64,000 nt of DNA from assembly GCA_023435985.1 (NCBI GenBank), contig JAEZKY010000030.1, positions 10,903 through 74,902 on the forward strand. Reading direction: 5' to 3'. This document shows, piece after piece, positions 9,329 to 18,843 of this stretch (position 1 is its first letter; the number at the start of each line of letters is the position of its first letter). The notes below the pieces were generated by a model. It was given only the letters and a program-made list of their open reading frames with translations, did not search any database and was not told where the DNA came from. A program made the position numbers and the translations under genes. The DNA comes from Bacillota bacterium (lineage in GTDB: Bacteria > Bacillota > Clostridia > Clostridiales > Clostridiaceae).

Positions 9329-9368
9329 GCTAAGTCTCCTTTACATTTCATATAAATTAGTTTTACCT

Positions 9369-9558
9369 TAAATAACAAAGAATTTTGTATCATACCTTTT
9401 TGCATGTTCTACATATTTTTTAGGAACCTAAAAATAAATAGCAAGTCCAAACAAAGTATGGATGTCCTTTATCAGTCAATGGGACAAATTGCCCTCATCG
9501 TAGGCCTATTGGATCAATTTGCCCTGTGTATGATACAAAATCTTTAGTTTGTTATTTT
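9369..9558. repeat. MITE-like element with terminal inverted repeats
   Basis: About 190 bp bounded by AAATAACAAA..GAATTTTGTATCATAC on the left and its near reverse complement on the right (GTATGATACAAAATC..TTTGTTATTT), with five extra bases in the right arm. Inside are two copies of a GGGCAA[A/T]TTG motif and a fragment resembling the repeat family at 26935, 27011 and 53332. It has no coding capacity. It could act as a terminator for the PKS operon or be a miniature transposon. Confidence 0.55.
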
Positions 9559-9625
9559 TTCATAACTCTTTACATCAAATAAAATGAATAATACTTACCT
9601 ATTTATCGCTGCCTTTCTAGATAAT

Positions 9626-12600
9626 TTACTTTTCTATGTCTATAGCCAGCTGATTAGAAATCGATCTTTTTTCACTATTAGAAAGTACGTGCTTCATTTC
9701 CATCTTTCTTAGTCCGCTTCTTTGCATCGGAATATGCTCCACTTCCTTATAAGTTAACTCTTCCTCAAAAGATACTTTATAAGTTTCATTTTCAAATGGA
9801 TAAGTTGGAAGCATTACTTTCTTTATATTACTCTTGAATAATTTACTTGGATTAAATCTAACTCCAAGAGTATACAATTTAGCAAAGGCTGATATAATAG
9901 ATTTTACTGAATCTATACTTATATCCATATCTATCCAGTTAAAGTTTTTATCATCATAAAATTCTTTGTTTTTAATTTCATTAAAGTTGCCTGGATAAAT
10001 AATCACTTGATTTTTATTAACGAATCCATTTAAACTTCTAATATTTTTATCATCATTTTGAGAAACATTAAATACATCTTCTAAAACTCCTGTTGATGTT
10101 AATATAGAACAATTTAAATATACTGCATTTTTATCTCCTTCTAAAACATCATCCTTTTCAGCTCTAATAGTGCCTACTATTTCTTCTAATGCTTGCTTTA
10201 AGCTCATTTTTCCAGTCAAAACAGATGCTGCTAAAATTCCTGTTCCTTCTGCAATTATCCCATAAAGCTTCATTTCAAAATTACTTATTAAAACTCCGAA
10301 GGCATATTGAACTGCAAAACTTTCAAAATCTAATATTTTTTCATTAGAAATGTTTTTCTCTACGACCTTCAAGCACTCTTTATATGCAATGTTGAAATCA
10401 TCAAATCGTGAACTTAAGTCTTCTTTACATTTTTTAACTTTTTTCATATTACCATCTAAAATTAAATAAGCTTCTGTTTGCCTATTGGGGTTAGATCGTC
10501 CTTTATAAATACATTCACTATCCTCGTCATTTATTAAGTGAGTAAGTATTTCTAACAAGTGCTCCTTTGACTCTACTACAGCTGAATTTTTAGTACTTAA
10601 TTCTTTTTGATTACTATTTATAGTAAAGCAAATTGAAGAGGTATTTAAGCCTTCATGCCCCCTAACATATTCTTTTAGATTCAATGCTATATTTTTTATA
10701 ACACTTTGGTTCCTACCAGTTAACTGTAATAAATAAGGAAAATCTTCCTCTCCCTTTTCAATATGCTTCTTTTCAGGAGCTTCTTCTAAAATTACATGAA
10801 CATTTGTCCCTCCAAAGCCAAAACCATTTACCCCTGCTCTTAACGGAGTTACACCACTCCTTTCCCATTCCATCATTTTTTCAGCTGCTACAAAAAATGG
10901 TGAATTTGCAAAATCTATATTTCTATTAGTTGTTGCCTTGTTATAGTTTATTGTATGTGGTATCTTCTTATTTTCTAGAGCAAGAATAACTTTGATTAAA
11001 CTAGTTATTCCAGATGCTGATAACATATGGCCTATTGATGATTTAACTGATCCTATAGCACAGAATCCTTTTTCTGAAGTAAAGGCACGAAAGGCTTTAG
11101 TCATACCTTCAATTTCAATTGGATCTCCTAAAGGTGTACCAGTACCGTGAGTTTCTATATAGGATACTGTTTCTGGATTAATCTTTGCATCTAAATATGC
11201 CTTTATTACTGCATCAGCTTGCCCTTGTGGTCTTGGTGCTGTTATACCTTGAGAATGTCCATCATTATTCATAGCTGAACCTTTAATTACAGCCATTATA
11301 TTATCGTTATCTGCAATTGCATCCTCCAATGGTTTTAATAAGATTGCACTTGCTCCTTCTGACAGTACCATTCCATCTGCTCTGTCATCAAATGGATAAC
11401 ACACACCTGTTTTTGATAAAGCTTGAACTCTACTTAATCCAATAAATGGAGTAGGACTAGTATTTAAGTTCACGCCTCCAACTATCGCCATCTTACATTG
11501 CCCTGTTCTAATACTTTCGCAAGCTAAATGCAATGCTGAAAGCGAAGATGAACAAGCTGAATTAACTGTTAAACTTGGTCCACTAAGATTTAAACAATGG
11601 CTTACTCTAGCTGCTACCTCATTTAGACTGTTTCCAGCTACTGCATCAGGCACCATCTTTGCCGGCTTAAGTACATTTAATATATTAGACATAATTTCAT
11701 TTTTTTCATTAGACTCCATATTATTGAAGGTTTGATTCTTTAACAGTTTATCTTTTAACTCCATGTAAATTCTATAGTTATTAAAATGCTCTGAATAGCC
11801 ATTTTGCTCACTTCCCACAAAAACTCCAATATTATTTGTGGAATATCTTCCGCCATAGCCAGCCTGCTGCATAACCTCCCATGCTATCTCTAAGAAAATT
11901 CTCTGTTGTGGATCAGTAACAGTTGCTTCACTTGGAGACATCCCAAAGAACAAAGGATCAAATTCATATGGATTATCTATAAATCCACCGCATTTAGAAT
12001 ATGATGTGTAGGCAGAATTCATATCTGCACTATAGTGATCATTTGCAGGCCACCTATCTTCTGGTATTTCTCTTATTACGCATTCTCCATTCTCTAGAAT
12101 TCTCCAGTATTCATTCAAATTATTTGCACCTGGTATTCTAAGACTAGCACTGATTATTGCAATATCATTGGACTTTTCAGTTTTAATAACCTCTGTATCC
12201 AAATCATTAATTTTACTAACTGCAGCTTCTTCAAATCCTTCTAAATAGGTCCTTTCTATATATTCTGCTAAAGCTTGTGGAGTCTGGTATTCAAATATTA
12301 AAGTAGGATATAGCTCCATGCCAATACTTGTTCCAAGCATTTCCATAACCTTTACTGCCCCAAGTGAATCCAAACCTAACTCAAGAAAATTCTTTCCAAC
12401 ATCAAAATTATCTTCTTCAACATTTAACTGTTTTGCTATAACCTTATAAACAATTTCTTTTATATTTTTTAATTTTCTTGAGTTTACTGGAGGCATTTTA
12501 ATAGTTGAAGATTTCTCAACATCTGAAATCTCAATTTTATCTATTATATGAATAACATTTTGACTTTCAACTGATAAAGCTCTTATAAAGGCTTCTGCCG

Positions 12601-15600
12601 CTTTTTTAGCAGGAAGAGGATTTAACCCTTGAGCTTTTAAGGCTAGTAATGCACCGTTTCCAAAATCAGATCCCATTCCAGTTCCTGCCCATAGAGAATA
12701 ATTTAAAGCAATAGTTTTTCCTGGTGCATTATCAGCTGCTCTATAATAGCTATATGCTGATAAAAAGGCATTCGCAGCTGCATAATCACCAACACCTGCT
12801 GACCAAAGCTTTTCCGAACAAGATACTGAAGATAGCATAACAAAAAACTTTAATGGTTCTTTTCTTGTAACTAAATCAGTTATTATACCACCCTTTAGTT
12901 TTGGCTCTATAATCTTATTTATGGTTTTAATATCCTTATCCAAGAGTTTGAAAGTTTTGGAATCAAAGGTTCCTGCTGCATGAATAACTCCATAGATAGC
13001 TCCATATTCATCGGCTATTCTCTCCACTAGAGTTTTCATATCGCCTATTTTTGTTACATCTACAGCTTCATAAATTACATTTGCTCCAAGTTCTCTTAGT
13101 TCCATTATTATGCTTATCTTTTTAGCATACCTAGTATTATTAGCCAGCTCCTCTTCCCACTTTTCTATTAATGGCAATTCTTCTCTACCTGTTAAAATAA
13201 GATTTATTTTAGCTTTTTTTGCAATAGCCTTAGCTATTTCAGAGCCTACAGCACTTGCGCCTCCAGTAATTAAATAAGTTTCACCATCATTAAATTTAAT
13301 CTTAGAAGTTTGATTAAATTTAATAGCATTTGATAATTCTCTTATAAATCTTACTCCGCCTCTAATAGCAACTATTCCTTCCTTGCTTAAATCATGCTTT
13401 ATTTCATCAGATAAAATTTGAGCAATTTCTCTATTAGATTCATATTCTTTTTTATCTACATCGATACAATATGAATCTATAAAAGCATTGTCCTGATCTA
13501 AAGCTTGCGCAAAAGTTATAGCACTAGCCTGATGTGGACTTGAAATCTTATTCCCTTCATTTACAGAAACGCCATTATTGGTCACTAAAAGTAATTTTGT
13601 TTTTTCTATATTTAGTTTTGATAAAGCTTTTCCTATATACAATACACTATAAATATCCTCATGCATTACCTTATCATCAAATGCAAATTCTAATTTCAAG
13701 CTTTTATTATTTAAGTTCCAAAGGTGTATTACTGCACCTATAGGTCCTTGAATAGTATTAAAGACTTTAACATAATCCTCTTCTACTATTGGATTAATTG
13801 TAAATTTACTATAGTCATCAAAGCCATATTCTGTGCCTGCTTTAACAACGTAAATTTTATTTAGCTTAAATATCTCCTCAATCTCATCTTTAATACCACT
13901 GTCATCACTGAATACTACGATATTTCCTTTGATTTCTAAGTTAATATCTTTGTGGGGTTCAGGTTTCCAATTCCAGTTATAAAACCATTCGTCAGGAACC
14001 CTAATATTCTCGTCTCCGAAATCAGGCTTATAGGTTCTCCTTTCAAAAGGATATGATGGTAATTGAAGTTTATTATAGTAAATTCCACTTTCAAACTTCT
14101 CAAAATCTACGTTAAACCCTAATGTAAATAATGAAGAAAGTACATCTAAAGATACATCAAAAGACTTCATTTTACGATCTGATATAGATAGAATTGTTCT
14201 AGCACTTTGAGCTTGTACTCCGCTTGCCATTCTTGATAATACTCTATCAGGTCCACATTCTATAAGTACATCTACTGCTTTATCAGACAAATACTTTATG
14301 CTTTGTTCAAATTTTACAGAGGAAAGAATATGATTTATCCAATATTCTATATCAAAAGCTTCATCCATTATTTTTCCTGTAACATTTGAAATTACAGGTA
14401 TTTTAGGAGAATTAAATTTTACTTCTTTAAGCACTTCTCTAAATGCATCTAATATTGGTTCCATAAGCGGTGTATGGAAAGCCTGAGATACCTTTAATTT
14501 CTTAAAGCCTATACCTTCTTTAAGTAAATTATTACAGAACTTTTCTACATCTGCCTCATCTCCTGAGATGACCTGATGCGTTCCATTGTAAGCAGCAATC
14601 CAGACAGCTCCTTCAAATTCTTTAAATAAAATTTCAAGTTTTTCGCTTGAAGTAAATACTGCGCACATACAGCCAGGGGATTTTATGCTACCCATAAGTT
14701 TTCCTCTAGCAGAAACTATTTTAGCTGCGTCTTCTAAAGTTATTACATCTGCAAGACAAGCTGCTGCCCATTCTCCAACGCTATGTCCTAACATATAAGC
14801 CGGTTTAATTCCTAAATCTATAAGAAGTCTTCCAAAAGCATAATCCATAGTAAATACTACAGGCTGCGTAATATTAGTTTGAGCTAAAATGCTTTCATCA
14901 GCTTTATCGCTATAAATCAAATCAGTTATTTTTTCATTTAGATATGGGTAAAAGACCTCACTGCACTCATCTACATATCCTTTAAAAATAGGAAGTTTAT
15001 TATATAACTCTCTTCCCATTCCAACATATTGAGAGCCTTGTCCAGTGAACATTAATGCTACTTTATGTTGTGCGTCACTATTAAGTTCTTCTACTTTTAT
15101 ATTTTGAAGTTCATTTATTAAATCTTCTATTGATTCTGAAACAACACTATAACGGTATTTATTAAAAGAAGTTCTTAGGACATTTTCTGTATAACATATA
15201 TCTCCCAAGTTATTTTCCTTACTTGTTTTGAGATACTTAACTAAATTATTAATCTTTAACTGTAACGATTTTTTGCTATTTGCTGAAAGATTTAAAGCAT
15301 GTTTGTTTCTTGAATAATCTTGGACTTCAACTGCTGGTATAATTTCACTAGGTGCTTCTTCTAATACCATATGGCAGTTTGTTCCTCCAAAACCAAAAGA
15401 ATTAACTGCTGCTTTTCTCATTTTTCCTTCTTCAACTTCCCAATTCTTTGCTTCTAGCATTGTATAAAAAGGTGTTTTATCAAATTTAATTGATGGATTA
15501 AGTTCATCTAAGTTTACGTTTGGAGGCATAATTTTATTGTTTATTGCTAAAATTATTTTTATAAAACTCGCTATACCTGCACCATTAAGCAAATGCCCAA

Positions 15601-17683
15601 TATTTGCTTTAACTGATCCTATTGCCATAGAATTACTTTCTGGATTCCATCTCTTAAAGGCATTGCTTAAAGCTCTTACTTCACTTGGATCCCCAATTTT
15701 TGTTCCAGTACCATGAGCTTCTATATATTGTATGTCTCTTGGATTTATTCCACTTTTAACATATAAAGATTCAATTACTTCACGTTGACCATCTGGATTA
15801 GGAGCCATGACTCCTATAGAATGTCCATCATTATTTATAGCACTTGCCTTAATAACCGCAAGAACCTTATCTTTATCTTTTAAAGCTTTTTTAAGAGGTT
15901 TTAATAAAACTAAACCTGCACCTTCTCCTGGTACTAATCCATCAGCTTTAGCATCAAAAACTCTTGATATACCACTTGTTGATAATGCACCTGCATTACT
16001 TAAATAAATGTATGGAGTTGGTGTTAATAGAAGATTAATTCCTCCTGCTATAGCTAATTCGCACTCACCTTTTTTTAAAGCTTCACAAGCTAAATGAATT
16101 GTCACTAAAGAAGATGAACAAGCAGTATCAACCACCATGCTTGGTCCTTTAAAATTAAATTCTTGAGAAGTTCTTGCTGCGATCATGTTAAGAATATTAT
16201 CAACAAGCAAGTTTGTGTGGAATTCAGTTACACCAAGCTTATTCTTCCATTCTTCTAATATAGACTCCTGAACTTCCTTTGATAATGAGTTAAAGCTGTC
16301 AAAATTCTTAAGACTTGACATATTTAATGTGTTAAAGTGATATTCCTGATATGTATTTGTACCAGCGCCAATATACAAGGATATACTTTCCCCACTAACT
16401 CTTTTCTTAGAGTATCCTGCTCTTTCAAGTATTTCAAATACTAATTCTAATATAATTCTTTGCTGTGGATCCATGACTGCTGCTTCTTCATCAGATATAT
16501 TAAAGAATTTAGCATCAAAATCAAATGGTTTATCTATAAATGCACCTGTTTTACAATAGGTTTTTGTAGGATCTCCACTTGTACTATAATATTGATTTAC
16601 ATCCCATCTTTCTTCTGGCACTTCACTAATACTGCATTTACCACTTACGATATTATCCCAAAACTCCTCTGGAGATGAAGCTTCTGGGAAACGACAAGAC
16701 ATTTCTATTACAGCTATTTCATCATCTTCGTCTACTTTACCAGACATTTTTTCATCAATATTAGTTAATACATTATTACTATCAGAGAAATTTTTAAGAT
16801 ATTCCTCCATCTCATTTATTGTTCTACAATTAATTAGAATATCATGACCTAAGGTTATATCTAATTCATCTTCAAGCATCCCTAAAACTTGGACTGCCTT
16901 TATTGAAGTTCCACCTAAAGAAAAGAAGGATTGATTATAGCCTATACTTTGTGCTGGTCTGTCTAATACATCTGCCCAAATTTCTTTTATCTTATCTCTA
17001 CTTATATTTAAAACTAAAGATTCGCATTTATCTGCCTCCTCAGCTTTTTCTTCTATATTAAGTAATAATTCTGCAGAAGTTAATGTACTATCTTCAAATT
17101 CATTATCCAAGAAAGATTGTACTAACAGGAAACGCCTTACTTTGCCACTAGTGGTTTTTGGAATGGCTTTTACTAAAACTACGAAATCAATATAGATTCC
17201 GAAGGCTTCACTTATTTTACTAAGCATATTTCCATAAAAGCTCTTTAGCTCATCTTCCTTTACACGAAGTGATGAAAAAATTGCAATCTTTTCTCTTCCT
17301 TCTTTCTCATCATGCCATCCACCTACTACGACTTTTCCTGTTTCTACACCTTCTATTTCTTCTAGTTTAAACTCTATATCATGGGCAAAGAAATTTTGTC
17401 CATTAACAAAGATTATATCCTTAATGCGACCTGTTACACATAATCTTCCATCAATTATAAAGCCAGTATCTCCTGTTTTAAGCCAGTCATCTTGGAAAGA
17501 CTTCGCTGTAGCCTCTGGATTATTTATGTAGCCTTTTGTAACATTATCACCTTTAATTTGTATTTCACCAAGTACCTTTTCTGGAACTATCTCTCCCTCA
17601 TCATTTACAACACGTACCTGCATACCTGCAACTGGATAGCCTTCATCTGCTACTTGAAGTGCATCTTTAGCACATTCCTCCAC
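9626..17683 (-). CDS. Hybrid FAAL/PKS megasynthase, main part (downstream of amber codon)
   Basis: 2685 residues, in the same frame as the preceding FAAL part and separated from it only by TAG, so this is one gene of 3062 sense or amber codons. Domains: FAAL C-terminal subdomain 1-200 (TGD at 70-72, RIKDIIFVNGQNFFAHDIE at 86-104, PKTTSGK lysine 181); ACP about 225-300 (Ser260 in LGGTS); KS1 320-780 (Cys522, His657, His697); AT 870-1160 (Ser968 in GHSVGE, QAFH at 1067-1070, malonyl-like); KR with structural half 1230-1720 (GGASAVG, Tyr1634, Asn1638); ACP about 1735-1810 (Ser1773); KS2 1838-2305 (Cys2044, His2179, His2219); degenerate AT 2400-2635. In the last, the GHSxG serine is lost (AEGTG at 2478-2482). 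No ACP follows KS2; it must use the tandem ACPs of the NRPS. Confidence 0.93.
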   Translation of the reverse strand: MEECAKDALQVADEGYPVAGMQVRVVNDEGEIVPEKVLGEIQIKGDNVTKGYINNPEATAKSFQDDWLKTGDTGFIIDGRLCVTGRIKDIIFVNGQNFFAHDIEFKLEEIEGVETGKVVVGGWHDEKEGREKIAIFSSLRVKEDELKSFYGNMLSKISEAFGIYIDFVVLVKAIPKTTSGKVRRFLLVQSFLDNEFEDSTLTSAELLLNIEEKAEEADKCESLVLNISRDKIKEIWADVLDRPAQSIGYNQSFFSLGGTSIKAVQVLGMLEDELDITLGHDILINCRTINEMEEYLKNFSDSNNVLTNIDEKMSGKVDEDDEIAVIEMSCRFPEASSPEEFWDNIVSGKCSISEVPEERWDVNQYYSTSGDPTKTYCKTGAFIDKPFDFDAKFFNISDEEAAVMDPQQRIILELVFEILERAGYSKKRVSGESISLYIGAGTNTYQEYHFNTLNMSSLKNFDSFNSLSKEVQESILEEWKNKLGVTEFHTNLLVDNILNMIAARTSQEFNFKGPSMVVDTACSSSLVTIHLACEALKKGECELAIAGGINLLLTPTPYIYLSNAGALSTSGISRVFDAKADGLVPGEGAGLVLLKPLKKALKDKDKVLAVIKASAINNDGHSIGVMAPNPDGQREVIESLYVKSGINPRDIQYIEAHGTGTKIGDPSEVRALSNAFKRWNPESNSMAIGSVKANIGHLLNGAGIASFIKIILAINNKIMPPNVNLDELNPSIKFDKTPFYTMLEAKNWEVEEGKMRKAAVNSFGFGGTNCHMVLEEAPSEIIPAVEVQDYSRNKHALNLSANSKKSLQLKINNLVKYLKTSKENNLGDICYTENVLRTSFNKYRYSVVSESIEDLINELQNIKVEELNSDAQHKVALMFTGQGSQYVGMGRELYNKLPIFKGYVDECSEVFYPYLNEKITDLIYSDKADESILAQTNITQPVVFTMDYAFGRLLIDLGIKPAYMLGHSVGEWAAACLADVITLEDAAKIVSARGKLMGSIKSPGCMCAVFTSSEKLEILFKEFEGAVWIAAYNGTHQVISGDEADVEKFCNNLLKEGIGFKKLKVSQAFHTPLMEPILDAFREVLKEVKFNSPKIPVISNVTGKIMDEAFDIEYWINHILSSVKFEQSIKYLSDKAVDVLIECGPDRVLSRMASGVQAQSARTILSISDRKMKSFDVSLDVLSSLFTLGFNVDFEKFESGIYYNKLQLPSYPFERRTYKPDFGDENIRVPDEWFYNWNWKPEPHKDINLEIKGNIVVFSDDSGIKDEIEEIFKLNKIYVVKAGTEYGFDDYSKFTINPIVEEDYVKVFNTIQGPIGAVIHLWNLNNKSLKLEFAFDDKVMHEDIYSVLYIGKALSKLNIEKTKLLLVTNNGVSVNEGNKISSPHQASAITFAQALDQDNAFIDSYCIDVDKKEYESNREIAQILSDEIKHDLSKEGIVAIRGGVRFIRELSNAIKFNQTSKIKFNDGETYLITGGASAVGSEIAKAIAKKAKINLILTGREELPLIEKWEEELANNTRYAKKISIIMELRELGANVIYEAVDVTKIGDMKTLVERIADEYGAIYGVIHAAGTFDSKTFKLLDKDIKTINKIIEPKLKGGIITDLVTRKEPLKFFVMLSSVSCSEKLWSAGVGDYAAANAFLSAYSYYRAADNAPGKTIALNYSLWAGTGMGSDFGNGALLALKAQGLNPLPAKKAAEAFIRALSVESQNVIHIIDKIEISDVEKSSTIKMPPVNSRKLKNIKEIVYKVIAKQLNVEEDNFDVGKNFLELGLDSLGAVKVMEMLGTSIGMELYPTLIFEYQTPQALAEYIERTYLEGFEEAAVSKINDLDTEVIKTEKSNDIAIISASLRIPGANNLNEYWRILENGECVIREIPEDRWPANDHYSADMNSAYTSYSKCGGFIDNPYEFDPLFFGMSPSEATVTDPQQRIFLEIAWEVMQQAGYGGRYSTNNIGVFVGSEQNGYSEHFNNYRIYMELKDKLLKNQTFNNMESNEKNEIMSNILNVLKPAKMVPDAVAGNSLNEVAARVSHCLNLSGPSLTVNSACSSSLSALHLACESIRTGQCKMAIVGGVNLNTSPTPFIGLSRVQALSKTGVCYPFDDRADGMVLSEGASAILLKPLEDAIADNDNIMAVIKGSAMNNDGHSQGITAPRPQGQADAVIKAYLDAKINPETVSYIETHGTGTPLGDPIEIEGMTKAFRAFTSEKGFCAIGSVKSSIGHMLSASGITSLIKVILALENKKIPHTINYNKATTNRNIDFANSPFFVAAEKMMEWERSGVTPLRAGVNGFGFGGTNVHVILEEAPEKKHIEKGEEDFPYLLQLTGRNQSVIKNIALNLKEYVRGHEGLNTSSICFTINSNQKELSTKNSAVVESKEHLLEILTHLINDEDSECIYKGRSNPNRQTEAYLILDGNMKKVKKCKEDLSSRFDDFNIAYKECLKVVEKNISNEKILDFESFAVQYAFGVLISNFEMKLYGIIAEGTGILAASVLTGKMSLKQALEEIVGTIRAEKDDVLEGDKNAVYLNCSILTSTGVLEDVFNVSQNDDKNIRSLNGFVNKNQVIIYPGNFNEIKNKEFYDDKNFNWIDMDISIDSVKSIISAFAKLYTLGVRFNPSKLFKSNIKKVMLPTYPFENETYKVSFEEELTYKEVEHIPMQRSGLRKMEMKHVLSNSEKRSISNQLAIDIEK

Positions 17684-17686
17684 CTA
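17684..17686 (-). other. In-frame amber (TAG) codon interrupting the FAAL-PKS gene
   Basis: On the minus strand the frame reads GAA TAG GTG GAG GAA. Upstream and downstream parts are in the same frame and together give one normal FAAL (about 577 residues). The stop falls in the poorly conserved stretch between the YGMAEA motif and the second FAAL subdomain. The GTG after it has no ribosome binding site. A single CAG to TAG change would explain it. Confidence 0.9.
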
Positions 17687-18814
17687 TTCAACTTTTGATT
17701 TATTTACAAGACTATTTCTGCTGATAAAATGACTTAGAGGCTTTGAATTTACTGGAGGAAATGCAACAGCTAAGCAGGCTTCTGCCATTCCATAAACCAT
17801 AAACATACTTGTCTCAGATAAATTACATACAGATAATTTTTCCATGAACTCATTAACCAAAGGCATTGAAATGGGTTCTGCACCATTAAAAATTAATCTT
17901 AAGCTGCTTAAATCCCACTCCTTAAGATGTTTATCTTTAATTTTTCTAAGAAGTAATCTATATCCAAAATTCGGACTAGAGGTCATTGTTATCTTATGCT
18001 TCGAAATTAAATCAAACCAAAGAGTAGGTCTCTTTACAAATTTCATAGGATTCATATTTATTTGGAACATTCCTAAGGCAATTAAGGAAATGTGAAAACC
18101 AATAAGCCCCATGTCATGATAATATGGCATCCAGGAAAGCACTCTATCCTCTGAAGTCAGACCTCCACTCTCAATTATTCCTTCTATGTTAGTCAATAAG
18201 TTTTTGTGAGTTAATATAACTCCCTTTGGAGTATTTGTACTTCCAGAACTAAATTGTACAAAAGCAGTTTTCTCAATTTCTGATAAATTCATTTTACCCT
18301 TTATTGTATTTTCTCTTAAAATTGATATATCAAGCATATTCATCTCTTGACATTCAGAATATAACTCATTGTTCTTCATGCCCTTAATGATACCCGCATC
18401 ACTTATTATTACAGGTTTTTCTAGAGTATTCCAAACATTTATAAGTTTTTCTAAAGAAGCATTTTTTCCTTTAAAGGCTGAAGGTGTAGAAATTGGAACA
18501 ACTACAATTCCTCCAAGTACACAAGCCCAGAAACAAATAATGAAATCAATATTATTTTGAAAGGAAATAATCGCAAAATCATCCTGCTTTATACCTTTTT
18601 CTTGGAGAGCTCCTAAACAAAGCATTGCCTTTTCAAGTATTTCTTCATAGCTCAAAAAGATATCCGAGTCATTCCCCTGCACTAACAATATTCCTTTATC
18701 TTTTTTATTTTCTGCAGCTTCTATTAATAAGTTACCTATATTCATCTTATTACAATATTTATTTGTTATAGGTTTTCCGCAAGAAATTGACATTTTTATA
18801 TTATTATCCTTCAT
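17684..18814 (-). CDS. Fatty acyl-AMP ligase (FAAL) N-terminal part, ended by amber codon
   Basis: 376 residues from the ATG at 18814, chosen because AGGAG stands 8 nt before it; a TTG further up (18832) lies on the wrong side of that site. FAALs activate a fatty acid as acyl-AMP and hand it to an ACP. Seen here are the ATP loop FSSGSTNTPKG (188-198), the FAAL-typical MPYYHDMGLIG (from 229), FNGAEP and YGMAEA (341-346). The second subdomain, with the lysine needed for adenylation, lies beyond the TAG. Alone, this piece would be a truncated enzyme. It starts 29 bp after the MFS gene. Readthrough, a nonsense mutation or an assembly error are the alternatives. Confidence 0.9.
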   Translation of the reverse strand: MKDNNIKMSISCGKPITNKYCNKMNIGNLLIEAAENKKDKGILLVQGNDSDIFLSYEEILEKAMLCLGALQEKGIKQDDFAIISFQNNIDFIICFWACVLGGIVVVPISTPSAFKGKNASLEKLINVWNTLEKPVIISDAGIIKGMKNNELYSECQEMNMLDISILRENTIKGKMNLSEIEKTAFVQFSSGSTNTPKGVILTHKNLLTNIEGIIESGGLTSEDRVLSWMPYYHDMGLIGFHISLIALGMFQINMNPMKFVKRPTLWFDLISKHKITMTSSPNFGYRLLLRKIKDKHLKEWDLSSLRLIFNGAEPISMPLVNEFMEKLSVCNLSETSMFMVYGMAEACLAVAFPPVNSKPLSHFISRNSLVNKSKVE

Positions 18815-18843
18815 AGTTTCATCTCCTAACAAAATTCTAATAC

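Noticed and set aside
17672..17683. Independent translation start for the main PKS part just after the amber codon (GTG or the nearby ATG)
   Set aside because: GTG has no ribosome binding site before it; the ATG at 17674 behind GGTGGAGGA is in another frame and stops after two codons.
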